This document shows positions 50,763 to 60,482 of a stretch of 64,000 nucleotides of DNA, piece after piece; within the stretch, counting starts at the first letter, position 1, and every line of letters starts with the position of its first letter. The notes under the pieces are model-generated. The model made no database searches. It saw only the letters and a program-made list of their open reading frames with translations, and had not been told where the DNA came from. Made by a program: the position numbers and the translations under genes. The stretch is from Clostridia bacterium (GTDB lineage: Bacteria; Bacillota; Clostridia; Christensenellales; CAG-314), in assembly GCA_028703495.1 (NCBI GenBank), contig JAQVMT010000003.1:62001-126000 (forward strand), given 5' to 3'.

Positions 50763-51254
50763 GTGCAAAAGGATAAAATGGATAAGACATGGAAGGAAAT
50801 CGTCGCATTATTGGCGGCAAAAAACAACACGATTGCAATCGCCGAATCGCTTACGGGTGGTGCGGTGAGTGCGAAGCTTGTTATGGTCGCCGGTGCGAGC
50901 GAGGTTTATAAGTTCGGCTTGGTGACCTATTCAAACGCCGCCAAGCAGAAGTTTCTCGGTGTAAAGGAAAGCACCTTGCGAGACTTCGGAGCGGTAAGCG
51001 CGGAAACGGCGACAGAGATGGCGCAAGGACTGTTGCGGTTGGGTGCGGATTTCGCGTTGTCGACGACGGGTATCGCGGGACCATCTACCGATGAGGAGTT
51101 TCACGTTCCGTTGGGCAGAGTTTTTATCGGAACAGCCGCAAAAGACGGCGAAGCATTCGCCCGTATGTTCGATTTTGTCGGCGACAGAGAGCAGGTAATT
51201 GCACAAGCCGCAGCACAGTCGTTAAAAGAGCTAGCCTTGCTTTTGGGTCATTAA
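50763..51254 (+). CDS. pncC: CinA C-terminal domain / nicotinamide-nucleotide amidohydrolase PncC
   Basis: Start choice is uncertain: GTG 50763 has AGGGGGG upstream and ATG 50778 has AAGGA. About 163 residues. AIAESLTGGAVSAKLV, VTYSNAAKQKFLGV and STTGIAGP are the PncC hallmarks, with the Ser/Lys/Tyr-type catalytic region. It deamidates nicotinamide mononucleotide. The N-terminal MoCF-like half of full CinA is absent. It precedes recA, as in many Firmicutes where cinA and recA are neighbours. Confidence 0.88.
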   Translation: MQKDKMDKTWKEIVALLAAKNNTIAIAESLTGGAVSAKLVMVAGASEVYKFGLVTYSNAAKQKFLGVKESTLRDFGAVSAETATEMAQGLLRLGADFALSTTGIAGPSTDEEFHVPLGRVFIGTAAKDGEAFARMFDFVGDREQVIAQAAAQSLKELALLLGH

Positions 51255-51334
51255 TGACATTTCATACTAGGACGTTGCTACCTATGTTGTTAAAGACTAT
51301 AAATCTAGTTGAAGAAATGAAATTATTACTTAAA

Positions 51335-51497
51335 GTCACGAACTAGCGACTTGGTGGCACGAGCTTCAGAATTGGTGGCACGAACTGACGACTTGGTGGC
51401 ACGAGCTTCAGACTTCACGTCACGAACTGACGACTTGGTGGCACGAGCTTCAGACTTCACGTCACGAACTGACGACTTGGTGGCACGAGCTTGCGAG
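51335..51497. repeat. 21-bp tandem array upstream of recA
   Basis: CACGA occurs at 51337, 51358, 51379, 51400, 51421, 51442, 51463 and 51484, exactly 21 bases apart. Two unit types, (GT)CACGAACTGACGACTTG and (GG)CACGAGCTTCAGACTTCA, mostly alternate. The array lies 180-350 bases before recA. Units are not separated by unique spacers, so this is not a CRISPR. Confidence 0.9.
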
Positions 51498-51680
51498 TAT
51501 GTGAACGATGGTCTAATACAAATAATGACCTTTCGGCGCGAACGCTTGACTTGACTGCACGAAGTTGCTAGCTAAGCTTCTGATGTGCGATTTGCTATGT
51601 AAAACACACTTGATTATTTGGTCAATGTAAATAAAAGCAATATTGAATCCCGATTGTAAAATGAAGGAGTAGGAGAGAAT

Positions 51681-52676
51681 ATGACAGACGATAAGAAAAA
51701 GGCTTTGGATCAAGCGATTTTGCAGATTGAAAAGCAATTCGGAAAGGGTTCCATTATGAAGCTGGGGGAGCAGAATATCAAATACGTCGATGTTATTCCG
51801 ACGGGATGCTTGACCTTGGATATGGCGTTGGGAATCGGTGGCATGCCGCGCGGAAGGATTATCGAAATCTATGGTCCGGAGTCTAGCGGAAAGACTACGG
51901 TCAGCTTGCACGTTATTGCGGAATTGCAAAAGAAGGGCGGAACGGCTGCTTTTATCGATGCGGAGCACGCTTTGGATCCAATATACGCCCGGAAGCTGGG
52001 GGTAAAGGTTGAGGATTTGTACGTTTCGCAACCCGACAACGGCGAACAGGCGTTGGATATTGCCGAATATTTGGTGAGAAGCAATGCGGTCGACCTAATT
52101 GTCGTGGACTCGGTTGCCGCACTTACGCCAAAAGCCGAAATCGAAGGCGATATGGGCGACACTCACGTCGGACTACAGGCGCGGCTTATGTCGCAGGCTC
52201 TTAGAAAGCTTGCGGCAATTATCAACAAGAGTAACACTTGTGTGATATTCATTAACCAATTGCGTGAAAAGGTCGGAGTTATGTTTGGTTCTCCCGAAAC
52301 GACTCCGGGAGGAAAAGCACTGAAGTTTTATGCAAGCGTAAGACTTGACGTAAGAAAAATCGATCAGATTAAGGACGGGCAAGAGATTACGGGCAATCGC
52401 ACCAAGGTTAAGGTTGTCAAAAACAAGCTGGCACCGCCTTTTAAGGTTGCCGAATTCGACATAATGTATGGTGTGGGTATTTCCCAATCGGGTTGTATTC
52501 TGGATCTTGCCGTCGAAAGAAACATAATCGAAAAAAACGGCGCTTGGTTTAGCTATAAGGGAGAAAAAATCGGTCAGGGCAAGGAGAATGCCAAGGCGTA
52601 CATCGAGAAAAACGACGAGTTCCGCCAAGAGGTGGAAACTCTCATTCGTGAGTGGAAGTCCGAAGAGGCTCAATAA
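51681..52676 (+). CDS. recA: Recombinase RecA
   Basis: 331 residues, RBS GGAGTAGGAG. Walker [10 protein letters not shown] (about 67-75), Walker [11 protein letters not shown], loop L1 around MSQALRKL, and [13 protein letters not shown]-type L2 (here [21 protein letters not shown]) are intact. RecA forms filaments on single-stranded DNA for homologous recombination and SOS induction. No LexA-type box is visible in the promoter region. It is the most conserved gene in the window. Confidence 0.98.
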   Translation: MTDDKKKALDQAILQIEKQFGKGSIMKLGEQNIKYVDVIPTGCLTLDMALGIGGMPRGRIIEIYGPESSGKTTVSLHVIAELQKKGGTAAFIDAEHALDPIYARKLGVKVEDLYVSQPDNGEQALDIAEYLVRSNAVDLIVVDSVAALTPKAEIEGDMGDTHVGLQARLMSQALRKLAAIINKSNTCVIFINQLREKVGVMFGSPETTPGGKALKFYASVRLDVRKIDQIKDGQEITGNRTKVKVVKNKLAPPFKVAEFDIMYGVGISQSGCILDLAVERNIIEKNGAWFSYKGEKIGQGKENAKAYIEKNDEFRQEVETLIREWKSEEAQ

Positions 52677-52756
52677 ACAATCGTAATTTTTCGTCATTGT
52701 GAAATCTGCAAATACTTATGAGCAATTACCTTTGGCTTTTTGCCTACAAATATCAC

Positions 52757-52788
52757 AAAAGCAACGCGGTTATCTCGCGTTGCTTTTT
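52757..52788 (+). terminator. recA terminator
   Basis: AAAAGCAACGCG (52757-52768) pairs with CGCGTTGCTTTTT (52776-52788), leaving a T run. It lies 80 bases after the recA stop. Confidence 0.85.
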
Positions 52789-52859
52789 GTTGTAATGCGC
52801 AGATTATGCGCATATTCGCTATTACGACTATTACCCTCGTCCAAAGAACTCAAGACGTA

Positions 52860-53086
52860 GTATAACTAACTAAGCACTTCGTATAACAAACTAAGCACTT
52901 CGTGCAACGGACTCAAGACTTTGTGTAACGAACTTGTACCTTCGCGCAATGAACCCAAGACTTCGTGCAACGGACTCAAGACTTTGTGTAACGAACTTGT
53001 ACCTTCGCGCAATGAACCCAAGACTTCGCGCAATGAACCCAAGACTTCGCGCAATGAACCCAAGACTTCGTGCAACGGACTCAAGT
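52860..53086. repeat. 21-bp tandem array downstream of recA
   Basis: Eleven units begin at 52860, 52881, 52902, 52923, 52944, 52965, 52986, 53007, 53028, 53049 and 53070. The consensus is G(T/C)(G/A)(T/C)AA(C/T)G(A/G)AC followed by (T/C)(T/C)(A/G)AGACTTC or a variant. Some units carry AATGAACCCA, the same core as the repeats around the pst operon. Confidence 0.9.
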
Positions 53087-53185
53087 AATAGAGCAACGAT
53101 GCGCTTCTTGCGCAAATGTAAAGCTAACGGAGCGTGGCACTTTACTCGCTACATAAAAGCGACCTGCCACGGACTTTGGAGAAAG

Positions 53186-53947
53186 CTAATTCCGACGTGA
53201 AAACAGTAGCGCAAACAGGCGCAAAAACTGCAGATAAAGCCAAATGAGCGATATCAAAAGACCTAGTGCGCTCACCCACTCGAAACGCTTTGGAAGTCCG
53301 TTGTTTACGGTGTTTGCAATGTTGTCAAAGTCGATTAGGAGCATAAAGCACGCAAGCAGAATCATTAGAGCGCACGCACCCAGCTGTAGCCAAAAGCTGT
53401 TGAAATAGAACGCGAACATAGTGCCGCCGACGCCGAAAAGCGAAAGCAATAACATCAAAAGCTGCGTTATGACAACGCTTATGAGAGCAACGAAAACGAA
53501 ACGGCGAAACTTCGAAGTTACGCGGACGGCTTTACTTAAATAAAGAAAAGCCATAACGCCGAAGGTCACAGCCGTTCCCAACAGCGCACACAGCACAATT
53601 CCGCTATATGCAACCTCAAACAAAGTGGAGGTTAAGCCCAACAAAAAGCCTTCTGCAACGGCGTAGACGATGCCGAAAACGCCTGCGACCGGCGGAATGA
53701 AGCTAGCCAACATCACCGAGAGGATTGCGGCTATCGCGCATACGGCGTAAGCGATTCCATAGGCGGTCGCGCTCGACTCACCGGTTGCCGCGCTGTAAAA
53801 CCAAACATAGCTCAACAACGCCGAAGCAATCACAATAACAACCAAAATTATGGACTTGATGGCAATTCCCTTGAAGGAAGCGGCTTTTTCGTCGCCATCC
53901 AAGCTATAACTGCTCATTCTCCGAACCATAGGGTTACTTCTGAACAT
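53186..53947 (-). CDS. Bax inhibitor-1/YccA-family membrane protein
   Basis: 253 residues with AGGAGG upstream. Seven hydrophobic helices, the tail-end DFDNIANTVNNGLPKRFEW and the final helix ISLIWLYLQFLRLFALL match the YccA/BI-1 family (TMBIM). Family members are cation leak channels or interact with FtsH protease in bacteria. The N-terminal FRSNPMVRRM is typical of the Firmicute subgroup. Confidence 0.85.
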   Translation of the reverse strand: MFRSNPMVRRMSSYSLDGDEKAASFKGIAIKSIILVVIVIASALLSYVWFYSAATGESSATAYGIAYAVCAIAAILSVMLASFIPPVAGVFGIVYAVAEGFLLGLTSTLFEVAYSGIVLCALLGTAVTFGVMAFLYLSKAVRVTSKFRRFVFVALISVVITQLLMLLLSLFGVGGTMFAFYFNSFWLQLGACALMILLACFMLLIDFDNIANTVNNGLPKRFEWVSALGLLISLIWLYLQFLRLFALLFSRRN

Positions 53948-53979
53948 ATTTATTCCTCCTGTTTACTCATAACTATTTT

Positions 53980-54374
53980 TTGCGCTCATGCCGATGCGCA
54001 GAGTCTGCAAAGTAGTCCTTACGTGAAAATCCGTAAGACAGCTTTGCTGTTGGCATTTATATAATGATTTACGTAATGCCGTGGGACGAACGTGGTTAGC
54101 CCCTGTCGGCAAAGACAGCTTTGCTGTTGGCTCCATCATAGATAATATAGATAGGCGCAGCGCATAAAACAGCTTCGCAGTTGATGCAAGGCGCAACGCA
54201 AAGAGAATTATGTCAGTATATTATCCTCAACGACTGTTAAATTCTCTTTAAAATGGCGGCATTTCGTTGACAAATCGGGCAGATACATATAAAATACTGC
54301 TATGACAGAAACAAATCCAATCGCTTAAATACTGAAATTAGGTAATTATTATTCTTCGGAGGAGTGAACATAAA
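53980..54374. other. Intergenic region before glyS with small palindromic repeats
   Basis: AGACAGCTTTGCTGTTGGC occurs twice (about 54038-54057 and 54113-54132), and a related ACAGCTTCGCAGTTGA once (about 54168-54185). Each can form a short stem. I looked for a T-box leader for glyS and did not find its conserved antiterminator sequence. Confidence 0.5.
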
Positions 54375-55751
54375 ATGGCAACTATGGATCAGATTGTAAA
54401 TCTTTGCAAGGGCAGAGGTTTTATTTTCGCGGGAAGCGAGATTTACGGCGGACTCGCCAACACCTGGGACTACGGACCTTTAGGCGTTGAGTTAATCAAC
54501 AACATCAAACGCGCTTGGTGGAAGAAGTTTGTGCAGGAATTGCCTTACAATGTGGGAGTGGATTGCGCGATTTTGATGAATCCGAAGACGTGGGAAGCAT
54601 CCGGACATATCAAAAAAGCTACTGACCCTTTGATGGACTGTCGTGGCTGTAAAAGTCGCCAACGCGCCGATACGCTTATCGAGAAGTACGTTGCGCAGCA
54701 TAATATAGACTTTTCTCCTGCGGGAAAGTCCGACAAGGAGCTTGAGGAGTTTATTGTCGAGCATAAAATCCCCTGTCCCGTGTGTGGAAAACATGATTGG
54801 ACGCCGATCAGACAGTTCAATATTATGTTCAAAACCTTTCAGGGTGTTACAGAGGAGTCGGTCAATACCATCTACCTTCGTCCCGAAACAGCACAGGGCA
54901 TTTTCGTGAATTTTAAGAATATTGCGCGCACTACTCGTCGCAAGCTGCCATTCGGTGTCTGCCAAATCGGAAAAAGCTTCCGAAATGAGATTACCCCGGG
55001 AAATTTCATTTTCCGTACGAGAGAGTTCTCGCAAATGGAGTTGGAATTTTTCTGCGAACCCGATACAGATTTGGAATGGTTTGATTACTGGAAAAACTAT
55101 TGCAAAAAGTGGCTTTTGGATCTAGGTATGAAAGAGGACAACTTGAGGTTGAGAGATCACGACCAAAAGGAGCTTTGCCACTATTCCAAGGCTACGACCG
55201 ATTTCGAGTACAATTTCCCCTTCGGCTGGGGCGAGCTTTGGGGCGTTGCAGACAGAACCGATTATGATCTTAAGTGCCATATGTCGTGCTCGGGAGAGAG
55301 TTTGGAGTATGTCGATCCGATTACCAACAAGAAATTCGTGCCATACTGCATCGAGCCTTCGTTGGGCGCCGACAGAGTAATGCTGGCGTTACTTTGCGAT
55401 GCCTACCACGAGGAGGCTCTCGAGGGCGACAGCCGTGTTGTGCTGAAGCTTCACCCTGCGTTGGCTCCCGTAAAGGTTGCCGTTTTGCCCCTTTCCAAGA
55501 AGCTTTCAGAGAAAGCCTTGGAGGTCTACGCAAGCCTAAGCAAGAGGTTTAACGTCGAATACGACGAAGCCGGCTCAATCGGAAAACGCTACCGCCGCCA
55601 AGACGAAATAGGAACGCCGCTTTGCGTAACCGTGGACTTTGATACGCAGACAGAGAACACCGTAACGGTGAGGAATCGTGATACAATGGAGCAAGTCCGC
55701 TTGAATGTCAACGAACTGGTACCCTTCATTGAACAAACTCTGGAGTTTTAA
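54375..55751 (+). CDS. glyS: Glycyl-tRNA synthetase (dimeric class II type)
   Basis: 458 residues, RBS GGAGGAG. The N-terminus ([29 protein letters not shown]), a zinc-binding insert ([15 protein letters not shown]), [14 protein letters not shown], motif 2 ([21 protein letters not shown]) and motif 3 ([12 protein letters not shown]) define the alpha2-type enzyme of Firmicutes and archaea-like lineages. The C-terminal anticodon-binding domain starts near 360. It charges tRNA-Gly. A strong terminator follows. Confidence 0.97.
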   Translation: MATMDQIVNLCKGRGFIFAGSEIYGGLANTWDYGPLGVELINNIKRAWWKKFVQELPYNVGVDCAILMNPKTWEASGHIKKATDPLMDCRGCKSRQRADTLIEKYVAQHNIDFSPAGKSDKELEEFIVEHKIPCPVCGKHDWTPIRQFNIMFKTFQGVTEESVNTIYLRPETAQGIFVNFKNIARTTRRKLPFGVCQIGKSFRNEITPGNFIFRTREFSQMELEFFCEPDTDLEWFDYWKNYCKKWLLDLGMKEDNLRLRDHDQKELCHYSKATTDFEYNFPFGWGELWGVADRTDYDLKCHMSCSGESLEYVDPITNKKFVPYCIEPSLGADRVMLALLCDAYHEEALEGDSRVVLKLHPALAPVKVAVLPLSKKLSEKALEVYASLSKRFNVEYDEAGSIGKRYRRQDEIGTPLCVTVDFDTQTENTVTVRNRDTMEQVRLNVNELVPFIEQTLEF

Positions 55752-55793
55752 GCAAATTCGCCGTGTTTGAACATTTGAGATGTTAAAATTATC

Positions 55794-55821
55794 GGGGCGA
55801 CCATTTTGATCGCCCCTTTTT
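55794..55821 (+). terminator. glyS terminator
   Basis: GGGGCGA (55794-55800) pairs with TCGCCCC (55810-55816), followed by TTTTT. It lies 43 bases after the glyS stop. Confidence 0.9.
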
Positions 55822-56087
55822 AATGCGCAGAATTCGAACAAACGCAAGGTCTTTCAAAGCGTTTCCGTTTTCCCTTATAACGGTAATACTAAGCCAATTA
55901 TTTTTATCCAAAGGAGTAGAGTTTTTTTCGTTTACACAAAAGCAAAGGCGTAGTGCATTCTGTTTTCGCTTGCACAAAAGCAAATAAGCCCATATTTTCG
56001 GGCGTACGAGGTATCGCTACGCGCCGGGACACTGTGAGGCTCTTGCATAATAATTGTTGAAAATTCGATTATTAATCACTTCAACCC

Positions 56088-56116
56088 TTGACAAACGCCC
56101 TGGAATATGGTATTCT
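56088..56116 (+). promoter_or_regulatory. Strong sigma-A-type promoter
   Basis: TTGACA (56088-56093) and TATTCT (56111-56116) are separated by 17 bases, a near-consensus promoter. It sits 340 bases before the rny start, with a terminator-like hairpin in between, and so may drive an independent RNA. Confidence 0.75.
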
Positions 56117-56122
56117 AATCGG

Positions 56123-56332
56123 TAGAGTGGGTGGGTGTATCCATTTGAAATAAATTTTCACAGCTAGATTTCAAAAGAAGCGGTTGCGCGTGTTTGAGCA
56201 AGCTGCCGATTTGATGCCTTTGTCACGAAATTGTGATATAAACGGGGTTTTCGGCGGTTAGCGGGCAGCGATGGACGCTTCGGATAGATTCGGGTTAATA
56301 CGCAATTGCCGCGCATTATGCGCGGGGTTTTG
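56123..56332 (+). ncRNA. Candidate structured small RNA, class unknown
   Basis: From the expected start near 56123 to the hairpin CCGCGCA-TTA-TGCGCGG followed by GGTTTTG (56308-56330) there are about 210 bases without a credible gene. The interior can form several stems (for example GCGGTTGCGC / GCAAGCTGC near 56179-56213). Size and isolation would suit a 6S-like or other regulatory RNA, but I do not recognise conserved blocks. It may instead be a long leader of rny. Confidence 0.4.
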
Positions 56333-56455
56333 TGTGTGTTTGCACACGGATTAATGTTCGGCGGTGAAGTATGTGCGTTGCATATTTTCACCTTTTTTCA
56401 TTAGAGTTGCGACATAACGCCTTGATTTGTTATGGGATTTACGAACGGAGGGTAT

Positions 56456-58051
56456 ATGTTTTGTGGTTTTTACGGTATTATGGCCGTAATGCCTCTTTGG
56501 TTGGGTATACTGCTTGCGGTTGTGGGTTTGGTTGTCGGAGGATTTGCGTGCTATCTTTTTGAGAAGTATGTCAATTCAAAGAAAATCAGTCATGCTAGAA
56601 CGCAAGCCGTGGTAATTGTTGAGGAAGCCAACCTCGAGGCAAAGACAATTAAGAAGGAAGCTATTTTAGAGGCGAAGGAAGAGATACTTAAGTTAAGGAC
56701 GGACTTCGAGAAAGAAAGCAAGGAAAGACGAAGTGATTTGACAAGGCAGGAAACACGACTTTTGCAAAAAGAGGAGTCTATCGACAAGAAAGACAACAAT
56801 TTAACCAAGAAGCAGGAGCAGTTAGAACAGCAGCAGAAGCAAATCCAGAATAAGGAAGACGAGTTAGGCAAGAGAATCGGTGATATAGACAAGCGCGAGG
56901 AGATGATTTCAAAGGAGCTCGAGCGTGTTGCGGGACTGACTGCAGAGCAGGCTAAGGAGCAGTTGGTGGAGACCATCGTTTCGGGAGCAAGGCGCGACGC
57001 CGCCAATATCGTAAAGGCGATTGAGACCGAGGCGAAGGAGAACGGCGACAAAAAGGCGCGTGAGATTATCAGTCAGGCAATCCAACGTTGTGCCGCCGAT
57101 CAGGTGAGCGAGGCGACGATCACTACGATTCCATTGCCCAGTGACGACATCAAGGGCAGACTTATCGGCAGAGAGGGTAGGAACATCAGGGCGTTGGAAA
57201 ATGCGACAGGTGTCGATCTGATTATCGATGACACGCCCGAGGTGGTTATTTTATCGGGCTTCGACCCCGTAAGAAGGCAAATTGCACGTATTACCGTGGA
57301 GAAGCTCATTGCCGACGGCAGAATTCACCCCGCACGTATCGAGGAGATGGCGGAAAAGGTTAAGAAAGAGATGGACGTCACCATCAAGGAAGCAGGCGAA
57401 GCCGCAACCCTTGACGTGGGCGTGTTCGGGCTTCACCCCGAGATTGTGAAGCTGTTGGGAAGGCTGAAGTTCAGAACGAGCTATGGACAAAACGTGCTGA
57501 ATCACTCCATTGAGGTGTCGTATATCGCGGGCGTGATGGCGACCGAGCTGGGTGTTGATGTTGCTCTTGCAAAGAGAGCGGGACTTCTGCACGACATAGG
57601 AAAGGCGATTGACTGCGAGGTCGAGGGAACGCACATTCAAATCGGCGCGGATATCGCAAAGAAATATCGTGAAAGCAAGGACGTTGTGAATGCGATTATG
57701 GCGCACCACGGCGATGTCGAGGCGCGTACGGTCGAAGCCGTATTGGTTGCCGCCGCCGACGCTGTTTCGGGTGCAAGGCCGGGAGCAAGGCGCGAAACGA
57801 TCGAGAATTATGTGAAACGTCTTGAGAAGCTTGAGGAGATTGCTAATTCCTTTGAGGGAATTCAAAAGACCTATGCACTTCAGGCGGGCAGGGAAATCCG
57901 AATCATGGTAAAGCCCGAGGTGGTCAACGATCCGAGTATGGTTGTGTTGGCAAAGGACATTGCAAAGCGAATCGAAACCGAGATGGAGTATCCCGGACAA
58001 ATTAAGGTCAACGTTATCCGCGAAACTCGCGCTTTTGAGTACGCGAAGTAG
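56456..58051 (+). CDS. rny: Ribonuclease Y
   Basis: ATG 56456 has GGAGGG, but only 3-4 bases away; ATG 56432 is an alternative without a site. About 531 residues. An N-terminal membrane helix (about 12-35) is followed by a long coiled coil (45-190), a KH domain ([18 protein letters not shown]) and an HD domain with LLHDIGK and the AHHGD motif. RNase Y is a membrane-anchored endonuclease that starts mRNA decay. Length is typical. Two hairpin terminators follow. Confidence 0.95.
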   Translation: MFCGFYGIMAVMPLWLGILLAVVGLVVGGFACYLFEKYVNSKKISHARTQAVVIVEEANLEAKTIKKEAILEAKEEILKLRTDFEKESKERRSDLTRQETRLLQKEESIDKKDNNLTKKQEQLEQQQKQIQNKEDELGKRIGDIDKREEMISKELERVAGLTAEQAKEQLVETIVSGARRDAANIVKAIETEAKENGDKKAREIISQAIQRCAADQVSEATITTIPLPSDDIKGRLIGREGRNIRALENATGVDLIIDDTPEVVILSGFDPVRRQIARITVEKLIADGRIHPARIEEMAEKVKKEMDVTIKEAGEAATLDVGVFGLHPEIVKLLGRLKFRTSYGQNVLNHSIEVSYIAGVMATELGVDVALAKRAGLLHDIGKAIDCEVEGTHIQIGADIAKKYRESKDVVNAIMAHHGDVEARTVEAVLVAAADAVSGARPGARRETIENYVKRLEKLEEIANSFEGIQKTYALQAGREIRIMVKPEVVNDPSMVVLAKDIAKRIETEMEYPGQIKVNVIRETRAFEYAK

Positions 58052-58262
58052 ATTTTGCATAAATCAAAGTGTTTGATAAGAATCGATAATCGAACGATTC
58101 AATCGAAACTAACTCCGTTTTCGTAATAATGCCAAGCGTTTTTGGATGCGAAATCTTGTCGTGTTCGTTTGTTACTATACAGAAATAAGGACGGTATAAA
58201 AGGCAAGCTATATACCAACAAACAATATTGTAATAAAAGACAAGCTTAAAACCAATAAACAA

Positions 58263-58291
58263 GGCTGTAACCGAGTGTTGCAGCCCTTTTT
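58263..58291 (+). terminator. rny terminator
   Basis: GGCTGTAAC and GTTGCAGCC pair around a short loop and are followed by seven T. It lies about 210 bases after the rny stop. Confidence 0.75.
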
Positions 58292-58303
58292 TTGCGAAAA
58301 AAT

Positions 58304-58332
58304 GCGGCTCGGATAAAGCATAACCGAGCCGC
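58304..58332 (-). terminator. Hairpin terminator for the - strand S41 genes
   Basis: GCGGCTCGG (58304-58312) pairs perfectly with CCGAGCCGC (58324-58332). On the - strand it is followed by ATTTTTT. It is about 360 bases beyond the last S41 peptidase stop. Confidence 0.6.
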
Positions 58333-58481
58333 GGAACAGTGCAAGCAGATGATCGCAGATAAGCAATGTGCAGGTATGCCTAGCTGAGAACTAAGGAGTG
58401 CTTGCCTAAACAAAAGAAGAACACAAAAGCAGAAAGGCACAATGCTGCTTTTTTATGGAATTTTGCATTTTTGATTTGCGT

Positions 58482-58620
58482 GCATCGTTTCGTTCGTATT
58501 ACCGAGCTTTGCGCTGCATCGTATCGCACGTTTTACAGAGCATAGTACGATAATCGCTTCGTTCGTATTGCCGAGCTTTGCACGATTTCGTTTCGCTCGT
58601 ATTGCATAGCTTTGCACGAC
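58482..58620. repeat. About 35-bp degenerate tandem repeat, four units
   Basis: Each unit has ATCG(T)TTCG(T/C)(T/A)CG(T/C)ATT followed by (G)AGCTTTGC. Units start near 58482, 58516, 58552 and 58586. Non-coding, between rny and the S41 gene. Confidence 0.6.
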
Positions 58621-58689
58621 ATCGGAGTATTTGCATATGCCGACTTTCGCGTGGGGCACAATGTGGCGCAAAATGTCGTGACGTGTCGG

Positions 58690-60096
58690 CTACCCGAAAA
58701 TATGAGAAACGCGAATCATTTGTTGTTGCATGGTTTCGCAGATGTTGTCGTCCAATGGTATATATCCGCGAAGTGTTTCGTTTTTGTCCAAATAGCCGTT
58801 GCCGTTCATATCGGTTTGGTTGCAGTAATTGGAGTAAACCGCGTTCTTATACGCAGGCGAATAGAAGTATGCGAAGGTGAAGTAGAGCGCGGAATAACTC
58901 GGTTCAATTTTGCCGTCCACAATGATATTATAAGCCTTGAGCGGTAAAACGGTTTGAGAAATGCCCTTGCCGTAGGTTTGTGTGCCGACCTGAATTGCCG
59001 TGCCATACACCCAAAGGCAACCTGTGAGCATTTCGCTCGCGCTCGCGCTACCCTCGTTGGTAAGGACAACAATTTGCTGTTCCTCGGCGGTTTCGTCGAA
59101 GTAGTCGTCATATACCGAAACGACCTTGTTTTCGTCGTCCTCGACAAGGCTCTCGCCGTACTTATTACGCATTTCATAAACGCTAAGCAGCTCGCCCTGC
59201 TCGTCGCCGCGAATGAAAAACTTGCTAACCTGTGTGCAATAGTCAACGCTTCCGCCCGGGTTATAATTTAGATCCAAAACCAATTTGCCCGTGCCGTTAT
59301 ATGCAGCTTTAAACAGCTCCATCGCGGCATTAAACTCATGCGTGATGCGAGTTTCGGCTTCTGCTTCGGTGAAGGTGAATTGATGCAGCTTTATGTAGCC
59401 CACAGCGCCGTTGTCAATCAAACCCAACGAATACGCGGCATAGTGCGGATAGTATGCGGCGAGATCGGATTCCGAGGCGGTTTCGTCGATATCGAAGTTT
59501 GTGACAACCTTTCCGTCGCCGTCAATAAAGAAATACTCGACGTAATGCGCGATAATTTGCTCCTTCTCGAACACGGGGAAGTTTATCTTAACGCCGTTTC
59601 GCACCACGGAGAGGCTTAGAGTATCGCTGTTATAAAGCAAATTGTACAACCTTTCATATGGTGTCGTGAGATAGATCGATTCGTAATTCATTATGCGAAT
59701 AATGTCGCCCGCCAAAACGCCTGCTTTGTCCGCAGGACTTCCCAATGCAACATTTGCGACGTACCAGCCGTCATATGAAAGCCCCAAGCCGATACCATAG
59801 GCAGGTTCCTCCGAATCGGTGGAGTACATCAAAGAGTAATAAGCACCGGGAGACAAATAGAAGGTGTAGTTATCCAGTCCGCTCAATTCACCCGTTGTGA
59901 GGTCAAACTTAACCTCATCGGGATCGTAATCGAATAGGTAATAGTAAGAAAGATATTGTTTTATTAGAGCTTCGATTTCGGCGGACTCATCGGTGCCTTC
60001 GCTCGGGACAAATGGAACGAAACAGCCTGCCAAAACGCAGGTTGCAAGTATAAGTGTCAATATGAATGCGACTTTCGTCCAAAATCTGTTTTTCAT
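58690..60096 (-). CDS. S41 carboxyl-terminal-processing-like peptidase lipoprotein 1
   Basis: The start is ATG 60094-60096 with GGAGGAG upstream; about 468 residues. The signal peptide ends at the lipobox VLAGC. A PDZ domain (about 95-165, YVANVALGSPADKAGVLAGDII) precedes the S41 fold (GYIKLHQF, LVLDLNYNPGG). The catalytic Ser in NEGSASASEML and Lys in YGKGISQT are present. Near the C-terminus, DMNGNGYLDKNE is an EF-hand/dockerin-like calcium loop. It should trim or degrade proteins at the outer membrane face. The neighbour at 60483 is a close paralogue. Confidence 0.88.
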   Translation of the reverse strand: MKNRFWTKVAFILTLILATCVLAGCFVPFVPSEGTDESAEIEALIKQYLSYYYLFDYDPDEVKFDLTTGELSGLDNYTFYLSPGAYYSLMYSTDSEEPAYGIGLGLSYDGWYVANVALGSPADKAGVLAGDIIRIMNYESIYLTTPYERLYNLLYNSDTLSLSVVRNGVKINFPVFEKEQIIAHYVEYFFIDGDGKVVTNFDIDETASESDLAAYYPHYAAYSLGLIDNGAVGYIKLHQFTFTEAEAETRITHEFNAAMELFKAAYNGTGKLVLDLNYNPGGSVDYCTQVSKFFIRGDEQGELLSVYEMRNKYGESLVEDDENKVVSVYDDYFDETAEEQQIVVLTNEGSASASEMLTGCLWVYGTAIQVGTQTYGKGISQTVLPLKAYNIIVDGKIEPSYSALYFTFAYFYSPAYKNAVYSNYCNQTDMNGNGYLDKNETLRGYIPLDDNICETMQQQMIRVSHIFG

Positions 60097-60101
60097 TTGC
60101 T

Positions 60102-60287
60102 CCTCCGTCAAGCATCACTGCTTTTATGCAGAAGCTTCGGATTATGTGATAGCTTTATAACCGAGCGGAAGGTCCTCTCTTTGGTTCCGAATTCCCTCCG
60201 TCAAGCATCACTGCTTTTATGCAGAAGCTTCGGATTATGTGATAGCTTTATAGCCGAGCGGCAAGGGTCTCTCTTTGGCTCCGATTC
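60102..60287. repeat. 93-bp tandem duplication between the S41 genes
   Basis: 60102-60194 and 60195-60287 are nearly identical (offset 93 bases). Each has CTCCGTCAAGCATCACTG and GATTATGTGATAGC. The left copy includes the ribosome-binding site of the S41 gene, so the duplication started at that gene's 5' edge. Confidence 0.85.
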
Positions 60288-60482
60288 TTGCACAATGAAA
60301 TTATTTAGTGGCATATACGCCATTGCGGTTGCGCTTCTACGCGCGACAAAGCAATGACCTAGATAAATTGTCCAATGTGAAATGCGCAACAAAGCAATGA
60401 CCAATTTTATTTGCCTAATGTCACACGATTACTTGATAACACTTTACCACATTTTATTACAAAAATCAAGCGTTTTCAACAT

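Noticed and set aside
51500-51680. LexA/SOS box upstream of recA
   Set aside because: No GAAC-N4-GTTC palindrome is found close to the recA start.
51335-53086. CRISPR-like arrays around recA
   Set aside because: The units are contiguous 21-bp tandem repeats with no unique spacers and no cas genes are present.
53980-54374. T-box leader before glyS
   Set aside because: The conserved T-box/antiterminator sequence and a terminator are not visible; only short palindromic repeats occur.
56123-56332. Firm assignment as 6S RNA
   Set aside because: Length and isolation fit, but I could not draw the long closing helix with a central bubble.
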